Shown: positions 33,789 to 43,500 of the stretch, piece after piece | How positions within the stretch are numbered: the stretch's first letter is position 1 | Layout: every line of letters begins with the position of its first letter | Translations under genes and position numbers: made by a program | NCBI GenBank assembly: GCA_027483645.1 | Contig: JAIXUD010000002.1 | Span: 62,001 to 126,000 of the forward strand | Reading direction: 5' to 3' | DNA from: Sphingobacteriales bacterium | Lineage (GTDB): Bacteria; Bacteroidota; Bacteroidia; Chitinophagales; CAIOSU01 | Length of the DNA: 64,000 nucleotides | Notes under the pieces: generated by a model | What the model was told of the DNA's origin: nothing | Seen by the model: only the letters and a program-made list of their open reading frames with translations | The model's database searches: none

Positions 33789-34886
33789 ATGCGCCGTGCA
33801 TTAAAGGTTATTTGGGTGCTATGCCTCATACTGGGTTGTGGGCTTTATTTACTATCATGCTTGGCGCCGTTCATCAATCCTGAGGGGGTGCCACTATTGG
33901 GCATTATCGGGCTAGGGTTCCCCCTTTGTGTGCTGGGTATGGTGCTGCTGTTATGGGTGTCCTTTTTCACCAGCCGCAGGCAGGCTATTTTCATTACCGT
34001 ATGCTTGCTGCTAGGTACTTATAACATCTACAACTACGTGTCCTTCTTCCCATCGGTTGATGAAACCCCCGCGGGGTATAAGGAAGTAAGCCTAATGACA
34101 TGGAACGTAAAGAACTTCGACCTATATAACTGGAACGACAACGGTAACGCAAAACAAAAGATGATGGACCTCATCCGCGCTGAAGACCCGGATGTACTGC
34201 TGCTGCAAGAGTTTTACACCGATGATTCGGAGCGTTTCAATACATTGAAGGAGCTGCAGAAAACTTACCCTTACGTGCATTTCCGTAAGTCGGTAACCTT
34301 GTACAAAACCAAATACTGGGGCCTGGCCACCTTCAGTAAGTACCCGATAGTAGAGGAGCATGCCATCCGCTTTACCAACTCAAAGCACAACATGGCCATT
34401 GTGAGCACTATTGAGATAAACGGCACCTTGTTAAATATTTTTAACCTGCACCTGCAAAGCATCCAATTTGACGAAGGAGACCACGAGCAAATGGAGCGGG
34501 TATCAGAGGAGGGTGATGCCAGTACCTTCCCTATTAAGCGCGTTTTGGGTAAGCTGAAGCGCGGCTACGAGAAGCGTGGCCACCAAGCGGATACGCTGGC
34601 ACAGTATATTGCAGAGCACAACCAGCCCTCCATTATCTGTGGCGATTTCAACGATTCGCCTAACTCCTACACTTACCTTACTTTGCGCAAAGGGCTGCAA
34701 GATGCCTTTAGGAAAGATGGCCGGGGCATTGGCAATACTTACAATGGCCCCTTCCCTTCGCTGCGGATTGATTATATCATGCCGCACCAAGATTTCCCGG
34801 TAATAGACTATAAAGTATTACGCGAAGACCTAAGCGACCACTATGCCGTGAAGGCGGTGATAGCCATACCAAAGGGGAAGGAATAG
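33789..34886 (+). CDS. Membrane-anchored endonuclease/exonuclease/phosphatase-family protein
   Basis: A 365-residue protein with about three N-terminal membrane helices (residues 5-30, 33-57, 64-85), then an EEP (DNase I-like) domain from about 100. Motifs: 'SLMTWNVKNFDLYN' (Asn of the metal site), 'DPDVLLLQEFYTD' (metal-binding Glu), 'FNLHLQS' (catalytic His), 'IICGDFNDSPNSYTY' (Asp/Asn pair) and 'LRIDYIMPH...LSDHYAVKAVI' (the D-H pair). All catalytic positions are present. Relatives cut nucleic acids, inositol phosphates or sphingolipids, so the substrate is open. Last gene of the rhomboid operon. Confidence 0.9.
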   Translation: MRRALKVIWVLCLILGCGLYLLSCLAPFINPEGVPLLGIIGLGFPLCVLGMVLLLWVSFFTSRRQAIFITVCLLLGTYNIYNYVSFFPSVDETPAGYKEVSLMTWNVKNFDLYNWNDNGNAKQKMMDLIRAEDPDVLLLQEFYTDDSERFNTLKELQKTYPYVHFRKSVTLYKTKYWGLATFSKYPIVEEHAIRFTNSKHNMAIVSTIEINGTLLNIFNLHLQSIQFDEGDHEQMERVSEEGDASTFPIKRVLGKLKRGYEKRGHQADTLAQYIAEHNQPSIICGDFNDSPNSYTYLTLRKGLQDAFRKDGRGIGNTYNGPFPSLRIDYIMPHQDFPVIDYKVLREDLSDHYAVKAVIAIPKGKE

Positions 34887-34890
34887 ATTA

Positions 34891-34982
34891 TAATCGGAAA
34901 AATTACCCAGCAAATGGCATTTTAATCGGAAAAATTACCAATTTCTGAAGTATTTCAGCGTTTTAGTCTGAAAAATTCCCTA
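34891..34982. repeat. Iterated TAATCGGAAAAATTACC motif
   Basis: Two exact 17-base copies (34891-34907, 34923-34939) with 32-base spacing and a third diverged copy (TAGTCTGAAAAATTCCC, 34966-34982) lie upstream of the PorP/SprF-like gene. They could be binding sites for a regulator of the adhesin locus, but no factor can be named. Confidence 0.55.
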
Positions 34983-35099
34983 AATCAAACCGATTACCGC
35001 ACCGTTAATTTTTAACTCAACAAGCCTCATCATTACTTGCTAATCAAATTTTTGCTATTTTTATCTTTTTAGGGGTAACAAATTGCCACACGAAAGCCT

Positions 35100-35558
35100 A
35101 TGTTTTCAATAAAACGCACACTGGCTGTTATTATCTGCTGCTGCTTTTGGATGGTATCCAATGCGCAGGATATACACTTTTCGCAATACTTTTCATCGCC
35201 CCTTACCCTCAATCCGGCCCTTACAGGTAGCTTTAATGGCGATTTTAGGGTAGCTGCCAACTTCCGTACCCAATATTTTAAGAACGACTGGAACAGCGCC
35301 AACGCTACCTACATGACTTATGCGGCTGGCGTAGATGCTCCATTGTTCCGTAAAAAGCTTGACCCCGACCAATTTGGCGTAGGCCTCCAGTTTTATTCTG
35401 ACCGGGCTGGCGACGGTGGGCTTACCACCACGGCGATTAATGCCACTATTGCCTACCACAAAACCATTGATAAGTACGAAAAGCACAGCATTTCCCTAGG
35501 TATGCAGGGTGGTATCATCCAGAAACGAATTGACTTTACGAAGCTTACTTTTGAATAG
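35100..35558 (+). pseudogene. PorP/SprF-like outer-membrane protein, N-terminal part (nonsense mutation)
   Basis: N-terminal half of a PorP/SprF family protein, a beta-barrel outer-membrane component that works with the T9SS and with type B cargo such as SprB. It has a signal peptide (MFSIKRTLAVIICCCFWMVSNAQD), then 'IHFSQYFSSPLTLNPALTGSFNGDFRVAANFRTQY', the hallmark of the family ('fSqyfxnplxlNPAxtGxfxgxxRvxxnyRxqW'). The frame stops at a TAG (35556-35558) after KLTFE. The same frame resumes immediately as QFNGVDGFNVGP and runs to 36125, so this is a single-codon nonsense event (CAG or AAG to TAG would explain it), not a frameshift. It is the first gene of the giant-adhesin locus. Confidence 0.86.
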
Positions 35559-35570
35559 CAGTTTAATGGG

Positions 35571-36125
35571 GTGGATGGTTTTAATGTTGGCCCCAATGGC
35601 GAAAACTTTACGCAAACGTCCATGATTCTCCCTGATGTGTCCATCGGCTTATTGTGGAGGTCGCGCATTGGTAAAAAGAACAACTTGTATTTGGGCGGTG
35701 CTTACAGCCACCTCAACCAGCCAACCGAGAGCTTCTTGGGTGCCGATAACAAACTAAGTGGTAAGATTACTGCCCACGGGGGTATAGATATCGGCTTAGG
35801 GAAATACGTGATTTTGACCCCTGGCTTCATGATTTTGTCTCAGAACACGGCTTCTGAAATTACGATTGGTACCGCATTGGCCTATAAACTTGCCGAAACA
35901 TCTTATTTATATGTAGGTGCTTGGTACCGTGTAGGCGACGCCATTGTACCGCTAGTAGGTTATGAGTGGAATGGTTTCCGTGCAGGTTTATCATTTGATG
36001 TAACCGCTTCAGATATTAATCTGGCTACCAACAGCAAAGGAGCGGTAGAGGTTGCCCTTACTTACATACATGGGCAGGAACCACCTCGCAATTTTTCTCC
36101 GGTTAAGTTCTGCCCCCGGTTCTAA
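35571..36125 (+). pseudogene. PorP/SprF-like outer-membrane protein, C-terminal part
   Basis: C-terminal half of the same barrel protein, in the same frame as the part upstream of the TAG at 35556. It continues with 'SIGLLWRSRIGKKNNLYLGGAYSHLNQP', 'YVILTPGFMILSQNTASEITIGTALAYKL', 'YLYVGAWYRVGDAIVPLVGYEWNGFRAGLSFDV' and 'ALTYIHGQEPPRNFSPVKFCPRF', the usual end of PorP/SprF proteins (a Cys-Pro-Arg-Phe terminus). Read through the stop, the whole protein would be about 341 residues, the normal size. It could in principle be made from an internal start, but it would then lack a signal peptide. The giant adhesin gene follows about 160 bases later. Confidence 0.84.
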
Positions 36126-36286
36126 AAAGTGTATCCGGCTTGAGGGCTTTATACATTACTTCAAAAAAACTATCTTCGCGCATTCACATCTTCTTATCAA
36201 TAATTTGTTGAAAGCTTGACATTTGTCGATTAATGTTTTACATTAGGATGCCCGAATTAGATAACCCCTCTATCCTGCTATGGCCC

Positions 36287-39200
36287 ATGTCTAACAAAAA
36301 CTCTATGTTCAGGCGTTGTTTGCCCATTATTTTATTGGTTTCCAGTGTATTTAGCTTTAACAATTTGTATGCATCGCATGCCGTTGGGGCCGACTTGTCG
36401 TACGTCTGGGTATCGGGCAACACATACCAAGTAACATTCAAATTTTATCGTGACTGCGCCGGCGCCGCATCCGCACCTACCAGTTTATCGCTTAATATTA
36501 GGTCGAGCTGTACCACATCTAGAACGGTTACTCTACCCAGGTTCGGTCCGGTAACAGAGGTTAACACCCTGTGCCCATCGCAAGCCAACAACACTACTTG
36601 CAGGAACGGCAATTTCCCTGGTTTGCAAGAGTATGTGTATAGGGGCAATATCACTTTGAATACCCAATGTGCCGATTATGTAATTAGTACCAGCATCAAT
36701 GCGCGGAATGCCGCCATTACTAATCTCGTAAGCCCAGGTTCAAGAAATTTATATATTGAGGCTACTATCAACCACACCAATAATTATAATAACAACTCGG
36801 CTCTATTTACCACGCAACCAGTTAAATTTTTCTGCTCTGGTGTATTGAACCTGTACAACCATGGTGGTGTGGATGTAGATGGAGATTCGCTAGTATACTC
36901 GTTAGCACAACCGCGCTCTGCGGCTAATACCAATATACCGTATGTTCCGGGTCATAGCGTTAGCAATCCGGTACGTACCGTTGGGCCTTTTCAATTTGAT
37001 ACCCAAACGGGTCAAATGGGCTTTACGCCCAGCAATCCGCAAAATGCGGTGGTAACGGTGATTGTTCGGGAGTATCGCAATGGCGTACTTATTGGCTCCA
37101 CCATGAGAGATATTCAGGTAGTGGTGGTAACTTGTACCAACAATCTTCCGCAAATTTCGGGCGTTAATGGCAGCGGGGTAGGCTTTAATGGGCAACCTGC
37201 GGAGTTTAACTTGGTGCAGTGCGGTAGCAACCAACTCTGCTTTGATATTCTATTTAGGGATAGCGATGTGGGCAACCGGCTTTCTGTTGCCTATAACAAC
37301 CTACCCGCTGGCGCTACCTTAACCATCAGCAATACCCAACCACCGATTGGTGAATTTTGTTGGACCCCATCCCCTAGCCAAAGTGGTACGTTTGTTTTTG
37401 TAGTTTCGGTAACCGATGATGCGTGCCCGATACCTGGCACGGCCGACCAATCGTTTAGGATTAATGTCTCCCCGTCGGGCTATGTGGCTACACCCCAAGT
37501 TATACCACCTACTTGCCCTGGTAGCAGCAACGGTTCGGCAAGCGTTAGTTTATCATCAACGGCAGTGGCACCCGTAGTCTATGCATGGTCAAATGGCGCT
37601 TCAGGCCCAAGTATCAGCAATGTGCAGGCCGGCACCTATTCCCTCACCACTACCGATGCAACTGGTTGCCCCATTGTTACACCGGTAGTAATACCAGCAC
37701 CGCCAGCATTAACCCTTACTACCACCACTACGCCATCAGTTTGTAATGGTACTGCCGATGGTACAGCAACGGTTCAAGTTACAGGTGGCACCAGTACTGG
37801 TAATTATACGTATCTATGGTCGGTTTCCAACCAAGTAAATACCAACCCAACCATTGTAGGTTTAAGCTTTGGCAACTACAACGTAACCGTAACCGATGAC
37901 AATAACTGTACGGCTACTACCAATGCCTATGTGTTTCAACCAGGGCCGCTGGTCATCAACCTTTCAGCAGCATCCATTTCCAATTATAATGGCGCAGAAA
38001 TTAGCTGCTATGGGGCTAACGATGGCATCGTGCAAGCTACGGCCACAGGTGGCACTACCCCCTATGTGTACCAATGGAGCCCAAATGCAAATGGACAGAC
38101 TACCGATGTTATCAACAACCTTGGTCCAGGTACCTATTTTGTAACCCTTACTGATGATAATGGCTGTAATACCGGTACTTCGGTATCGATTACTGAGCCC
38201 GATTCGGTAGCGGCAACAGCCGTGGTATATAGCAACTACAATGGCTCCGATATTAGTTGTTTCAATGCTAATGATGGCGCTGCTAGGGTAACCGTTAATG
38301 GTGGTACCGGAGCTTACATTTATCAATGGAGTGCTAATGCCAACAGCCAAGCCACCAGAACAGCTACCAATTTGGGCCCAGCCATCTATACCGTTACCGT
38401 TTCGGATGTAAACAATTGCAGCGCGACAGCAACAGTGGAACTTACAGAGCCGGACCAGTTGCAGGCAACGGCCTTTGCCGGTAGCCCAGGTAGCCAATAC
38501 CAAATAACCTGCAATGGCGCCAGTGATGGAAATGCTGGGGTAAACGTATTGGGTGGCTCGCAACCTTATACTTATAATTGGAACAACCCAACTGCCGACG
38601 TTACCCAATTTGTATTTTCCTTATCGGCAGGCACTTATGCCGTAACCGTTACCGATGCGAACAACTGCGTAGTAAACGATAACGTAACGTTATTAGAACC
38701 GCCAAAGATTAACCTAACAGCTACCATTTCTTCCAACTACAATGGCTACAATGTAAGCTGCGCTGGTACTAATGATGGAACGGCCATAGCCAATGCTTCG
38801 GGTGGCCTGCCGCCGTACCAATACCTGTGGAACGACCCCAATGCCCAGGTTACCCAAACCGCCACAGGGCTTAGCGCCAATGTGCCCTATACAGTGGTGG
38901 TTTCTGATTTTAGCGAGTGTAATGTAAGCGCCACGGTTACCCTTACCCAGCCTACACCGGTTACATCGGCAACCACGGTTACATCCAATTTTAATGGCGA
39001 GCAGATAAGCTGCTTTAATGGTGCCGATGGTGCCGCATCGGTATTAGCGGGTGGCGGCGCGCCACCTTATACCTACCAGTGGGCCCCTACCGTGGGCGGC
39101 ACTTCGGCGGCGGCAATATCGGGCCTATCAGAAGGATTGTACAAAGTAACCGTAACCGATGCCAACAATTGCTTGAAAATTGACTCGATAGCTTTGGCGC

Positions 39201-40429
39201 ATCCTTCACTGCTGGAGGCTACCGCCATCGGTTTTAGGGATGCAACTTGTTTTGGTACAGAAGATGCCGCAGCCTATGTAACACCTAGCGGCGGAACTGC
39301 AGGTTACCGTTTCCAGTGGGATTTTTATGCCGGTACGCAGATAACCGATACGGCCAACAACCTAGCAGCGGGCACTTACAGCGTAACCGTTACCGATATC
39401 AACAATTGCGAAACCGTGCGCAGCGTATCGGTTGCCGAACCTACTGCCATTACTACTAATACCACCAAAGTGGATGTACTTTGCTTTGGCAACAACGATG
39501 GCGTGGCCGATGTGGTAGCAGCTGGTGGTATACCTAATTACGTATATTCTTGGAACGGCGGCCCTGCCCAGTCATCATCTACCGCTAGCAGTCTTGCCCC
39601 AGGCACATACGATGTGGTAGTAACTGATAACAACGGTTGCACTACTACCAATAGTGTAACGATAACTGAGCCAGCACCATTGACTATCTCCACCGATAAA
39701 TCAGACCCGAGCTGCTTTGGATATACTGACGGCAGGGCCTCTGTAACGTTAAACGGTGGTGTGCCACAATATACCTACAACTGGAATGGCCAAGCAGGGC
39801 TTGAAGAAGTGGTTGATATTGCCGCAGGTGTTTACCTAATGAATGCCTTTGATGCCAATGGTTGCGAAATAGTGGATACTATTGAGTTGGTAGACCCGCT
39901 AGGCGCTACCGTATCCATATTACCCGATAGCAGTTTGATACCGCTTGGGGGCAATATACGCCTTGCCACCTATAGCTCGGCTGCTGCCGACCCTAGCATA
40001 ACTTATGTATGGTCTCCAGAGTATGCGCTCAGCTGCACCAATTGCCCCGACCCGGTAGCGAGCCCTTTGTATACCACCACCTACACCGTAGAAATGGTGA
40101 ATGTAGATGGTTGCAAAACCACCGCCGAAGCAGTGGTAGACGTGAACGACAAAACCAAGCTTTACTACATACCCAATGCCTTCTCGCCAAACAATGATGG
40201 CTATAACGACGAGTTTTATGTTTATGGAAAAGCCATTACCAATATTAAGCTCCTAATTTTCGATCGTTGGGGCGAACAGGTGTTTACCAGCACCAGCTTA
40301 GCAACGGGCTGGAACGGGGTTCACAAAGGTGAGTTGATGCCGACCGGGGTGTTTGTTTATTACGTGGAGCTGTATTTTGAAAACGGCGATAAAGTAGAAG
40401 AGAAAGGAAGTATAACCATGCTTAGGTAG
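36287..40429 (+). CDS. Giant SprB-repeat adhesin with T9SS type B sorting domain, about 1380 aa
   Basis: A large exported surface protein. The chosen start is the ATG at 36287, giving MSNKN...CLPIILLVSSVFSFNNLYASHAVGA (signal peptide); the frame is open back to 36233. Layout by residue from this start: N-terminal 'SHAVGADLSYVW' domain to about 270; an Ig/cadherin-like segment to about 390; about 10 SprB-like repeats of about 80 residues (398-1206), each with the core 'I(S/T)C-N-ADG-A-V...GG-PPY-Y-W...L-AGTY-VTVTD-NNC'; a PKD-like segment with 'WSPEYALSCTNCPDP'; and a CHU_C/gliding-motility C-terminal domain (about 1292-1380, 'IPNAFSPNNDGYNDEF' ... 'KGSITMLR'). Likely adhesion or gliding. It lies between the broken PorP-like gene and the larger paralogue. 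Confidence 0.9.
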   Translation: MSNKNSMFRRCLPIILLVSSVFSFNNLYASHAVGADLSYVWVSGNTYQVTFKFYRDCAGAASAPTSLSLNIRSSCTTSRTVTLPRFGPVTEVNTLCPSQANNTTCRNGNFPGLQEYVYRGNITLNTQCADYVISTSINARNAAITNLVSPGSRNLYIEATINHTNNYNNNSALFTTQPVKFFCSGVLNLYNHGGVDVDGDSLVYSLAQPRSAANTNIPYVPGHSVSNPVRTVGPFQFDTQTGQMGFTPSNPQNAVVTVIVREYRNGVLIGSTMRDIQVVVVTCTNNLPQISGVNGSGVGFNGQPAEFNLVQCGSNQLCFDILFRDSDVGNRLSVAYNNLPAGATLTISNTQPPIGEFCWTPSPSQSGTFVFVVSVTDDACPIPGTADQSFRINVSPSGYVATPQVIPPTCPGSSNGSASVSLSSTAVAPVVYAWSNGASGPSISNVQAGTYSLTTTDATGCPIVTPVVIPAPPALTLTTTTTPSVCNGTADGTATVQVTGGTSTGNYTYLWSVSNQVNTNPTIVGLSFGNYNVTVTDDNNCTATTNAYVFQPGPLVINLSAASISNYNGAEISCYGANDGIVQATATGGTTPYVYQWSPNANGQTTDVINNLGPGTYFVTLTDDNGCNTGTSVSITEPDSVAATAVVYSNYNGSDISCFNANDGAARVTVNGGTGAYIYQWSANANSQATRTATNLGPAIYTVTVSDVNNCSATATVELTEPDQLQATAFAGSPGSQYQITCNGASDGNAGVNVLGGSQPYTYNWNNPTADVTQFVFSLSAGTYAVTVTDANNCVVNDNVTLLEPPKINLTATISSNYNGYNVSCAGTNDGTAIANASGGLPPYQYLWNDPNAQVTQTATGLSANVPYTVVVSDFSECNVSATVTLTQPTPVTSATTVTSNFNGEQISCFNGADGAASVLAGGGAPPYTYQWAPTVGGTSAAAISGLSEGLYKVTVTDANNCLKIDSIALAHPSLLEATAIGFRDATCFGTEDAAAYVTPSGGTAGYRFQWDFYAGTQITDTANNLAAGTYSVTVTDINNCETVRSVSVAEPTAITTNTTKVDVLCFGNNDGVADVVAAGGIPNYVYSWNGGPAQSSSTASSLAPGTYDVVVTDNNGCTTTNSVTITEPAPLTISTDKSDPSCFGYTDGRASVTLNGGVPQYTYNWNGQAGLEEVVDIAAGVYLMNAFDANGCEIVDTIELVDPLGATVSILPDSSLIPLGGNIRLATYSSAAADPSITYVWSPEYALSCTNCPDPVASPLYTTTYTVEMVNVDGCKTTAEAVVDVNDKTKLYYIPNAFSPNNDGYNDEFYVYGKAITNIKLLIFDRWGEQVFTSTSLATGWNGVHKGELMPTGVFVYYVELYFENGDKVEEKGSITMLR

Positions 40430-40450
40430 AAATACTTAGCTGACGAACGT

Positions 40451-40488
40451 AAGAAAAGCCCATATATCATATATGGGCTTTTCTTTTT
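40451..40488 (+). terminator. Terminator between the two giant adhesin genes
   Basis: A perfect 15-bp stem (AAGAAAAGCCCATAT with ATATGGGCTTTTCTT) with a 5-base loop and a T-run, 22 bases after the first giant's stop. The two giant genes are therefore probably separate transcription units. Confidence 0.85.
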
Positions 40489-40586
40489 AAAAAAAAGTTA
40501 GGTTTGTGATAAAAATCGCTATATTTAAAGCTGATTCTGCCCCCAACTAATTAATAAATAATCACTTGTCTGAAAACCTACTTCGT

Positions 40587-43500
40587 ATGAGGGGATTTTT
40601 ACGCTCTAGGGCAATTCCTGCCGTTCTATTTTTCCTGATTTCTCTATTTGTTTTCCAAAATCATGCCAAGGCATCGCACGCGGTGGGTATTGATTTAACA
40701 TACCAATGTTTGGGCGGCAACCAATATCAATTTACGGTAAACTTTTATCGGGATTGTGAGGGAATATCAGCACCGTCGAGCGCTTTTATCAGCATATCGT
40801 CAGCTTCATGTGGTATCACCACATCAACCTCACTTGCTCGAATCGGCGTGTTAGAGGTATCGGCCATCTGCCCATCTCAACTGGGCTCAACTAGTTGCAG
40901 TGGCGGCAACCTGCCTGGCATACAACAATATACCTACCGTGGCACCTTTACGCTGCCAGCTAATTGCAATGATTGGGTTATTGGGTACACAGAGTGTTGC
41001 CGAAATGCAGCTATTACCAACCTACAAAACCCAGGCAGCCAAAACCTTTATGTAGAAGCTTTATTGAGCAATGCTGGCGGCCTTTGTAACAATTCGCCAT
41101 TCTTTACCTCTTTGCCCACACCATATTTGTGTGCTGGCCAGCCATTCTTTTATAATCACGGCGCTATTGATATTGATGGCGATAGCCTAGTATACACTTT
41201 GGTTCAGCCCCGCACCGCTCGTCCATCCAACATACCTTACAATGGTGGTTTTACGCCAACCAGCCCAATGACTACTACCAGCGGTTTCAACTTCAACAAC
41301 GCTACTGGTCAGATGAGCTTTACCCCTAGCAACCCACAACAGGCAGTGGTTACAGTTATGGTAAGTGAGTATAGGAACGGGGTGCTAATAGGTTCCGTAG
41401 TTCGAGATTTGCAGCTGGTAGTAATCAACTGCAGCAACCAATTACCTACTGCCAGTGGTATAAATGGCACCAATGGGGTTGGCGGTGCCTATAACTTAAG
41501 CGTATGTGCGGGTTTCCCGCTTTGTTTTGATATCAGCTCCATCGACCTCAATGCTGGCCAATTGGTAACCATGGCTTGGAACGGGGGTATACAGGGGGCC
41601 ACATTTACCTCCACTGGTACACCTTTTCCGAGGGCTACTTTCTGTTGGACGCCCACACCAGCAGATATTGGTACCCATAACTTCTCGCTAGAAGTAAGGG
41701 ATAATGCCTGCCCAATACCCGGCCTTAACATTTACACCTACACCATAAACGTAACGCCTAATCCTAACCCACCGGTGGTGGCCAATCCTGATAGAATTAT
41801 CTGCCAAGGTGGCAGCACCAACCTCACTGCGACAACGGCAGCTACTGGCGTAACTTATGCTTGGAGCCCATCCACTGGGTTAAGCTGTACCAACTGCGCC
41901 AATCCGACGGCGAGCCCTAGCCTTACCACGGTTTATACCGTTACCGCCAACTACCCCGATGGTTGCTCAGGCTCTGATGATGTAAGGGTTACGGTAAACC
42001 CTACCCCAACAGTATCGGTGTTTCCGGCAGCGGCAACTATATGTACAGGTGGCGCCATTACCCTTACTGCCAGCGGCAGCGCTGGCGTGGCCAGCTATAC
42101 TTGGAACCCCGGTAACTTGAGCGGCTCATCGGTTATAGTGTCGCCTTCGGCAACTACCACCTACACGGTAACAGCCTTTGATGCTACTGGTTGCCCCAGT
42201 CTACCGGCTACTTCCGTAATTACCCTCAACCCCCCTCCGGCAGCCCCGGTTTGCAACAATATATATGTTACCACAGTTGGTGGCGGTACCGGTTTAAGCC
42301 CCAGCAGCCCAACTACCCTGTTGAATGCACTTACCATAGGCGCTTGTAACAGTGTGAACATTAAAATGGCTATCGGTACTTATCAAATTGACAATGCCAT
42401 TACCAACTTTACCAGCTACATGACTATTGAAGGTGGTTTTGACCCAGGCAACAGCTGGCGCAAAACCAGTTTGGCTGGCGCTACTACCATATTGCGCACT
42501 AGCAACAACCCTGATGGGCCGCCCAATGCGCCGCGCATAGTAGCTTTCTATTTAAATACGGCACAGTACTTCCGTTTTCAAGATTTAACCATCCGCACGC
42601 AAGATGCCCCCGATGGAAACGTATCCAATTACGTAATGCACCTCACCTCTTGTAGCAACTACGAAATTGTGCGTACGCGCCTTATTTGTGGTGCTGGCGG
42701 AAGTGGCATACCAGGAAACCCGGGCTTTGCTAACGTGGCGAATGGCACCCCTGGTACAAATGGTCTTGATGGTCAGCCGGATGATGAGGGCGGAGCAGGA
42801 GCTGGAGGCAATGGTGGACAAGGTGGGGGTGCTGGTGGCGGCGTTGGCGGCCCCGGCGGCCAAGATACAAATGGTCCGGGTGGATGTTGCCAAAATGGCC
42901 CCCCTGGGCAGGCTGGAGGTGCTGGATCATCATCTGGCCAAGGCGGAGGCGGAGGCGGAGGCGCTACCGGTGGTGAAGTAGATAGGACTGCGGGTACCGG
43001 CGGTGCCGGTGGTGCTGCATTTGGAGGTGCACCGGGCCCTGCTGGCGGAGTAGGCGGTGCTGGAGACGACCCAGGCAGACCAGGCGCATTTGGCCAACCA
43101 GGCGCTAACGGCGGTAATGGTACCAATGGAGCCAATGGTGCGGCAGGATCATTTGCTGGTGGGTTTTTTATACCCGGTGGCGCAGGTGCTAACGGTACCA
43201 ATGGTACTGGCGGCGGCGGCGGTAGCGGCGGCGGCGGCGGCGGCGGACACTATTGTACTATTCTAGGTGTTCCATCTTGCGATTTTGGTGCCGGCAACGG
43301 CGGCGGCGGCGGTGGCGGCGGTGGACAAGGAGGCTATGGCGGCGAAGGTGGTACACAAGGTGGCGCGTCTATAGCCTTATATCTATTCAACAACGGAGCA
43401 AACGGTAATATTCGGGATTGTAACGTAGCCCCAGGTGCAGCCGGAACGGGAGCCTTAGGGGGCAATGGCAGCAACGGCGGTTTCGGTGGCGCAGGTGGTA

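Noticed and set aside
42585-43201. Minus-strand Pro/Ala-rich ORFs opposite the glycine-rich region
   Set aside because: Their composition is the reverse-complement reading of Gly codons; they are a by-product of the GC-rich, low-complexity coding strand.
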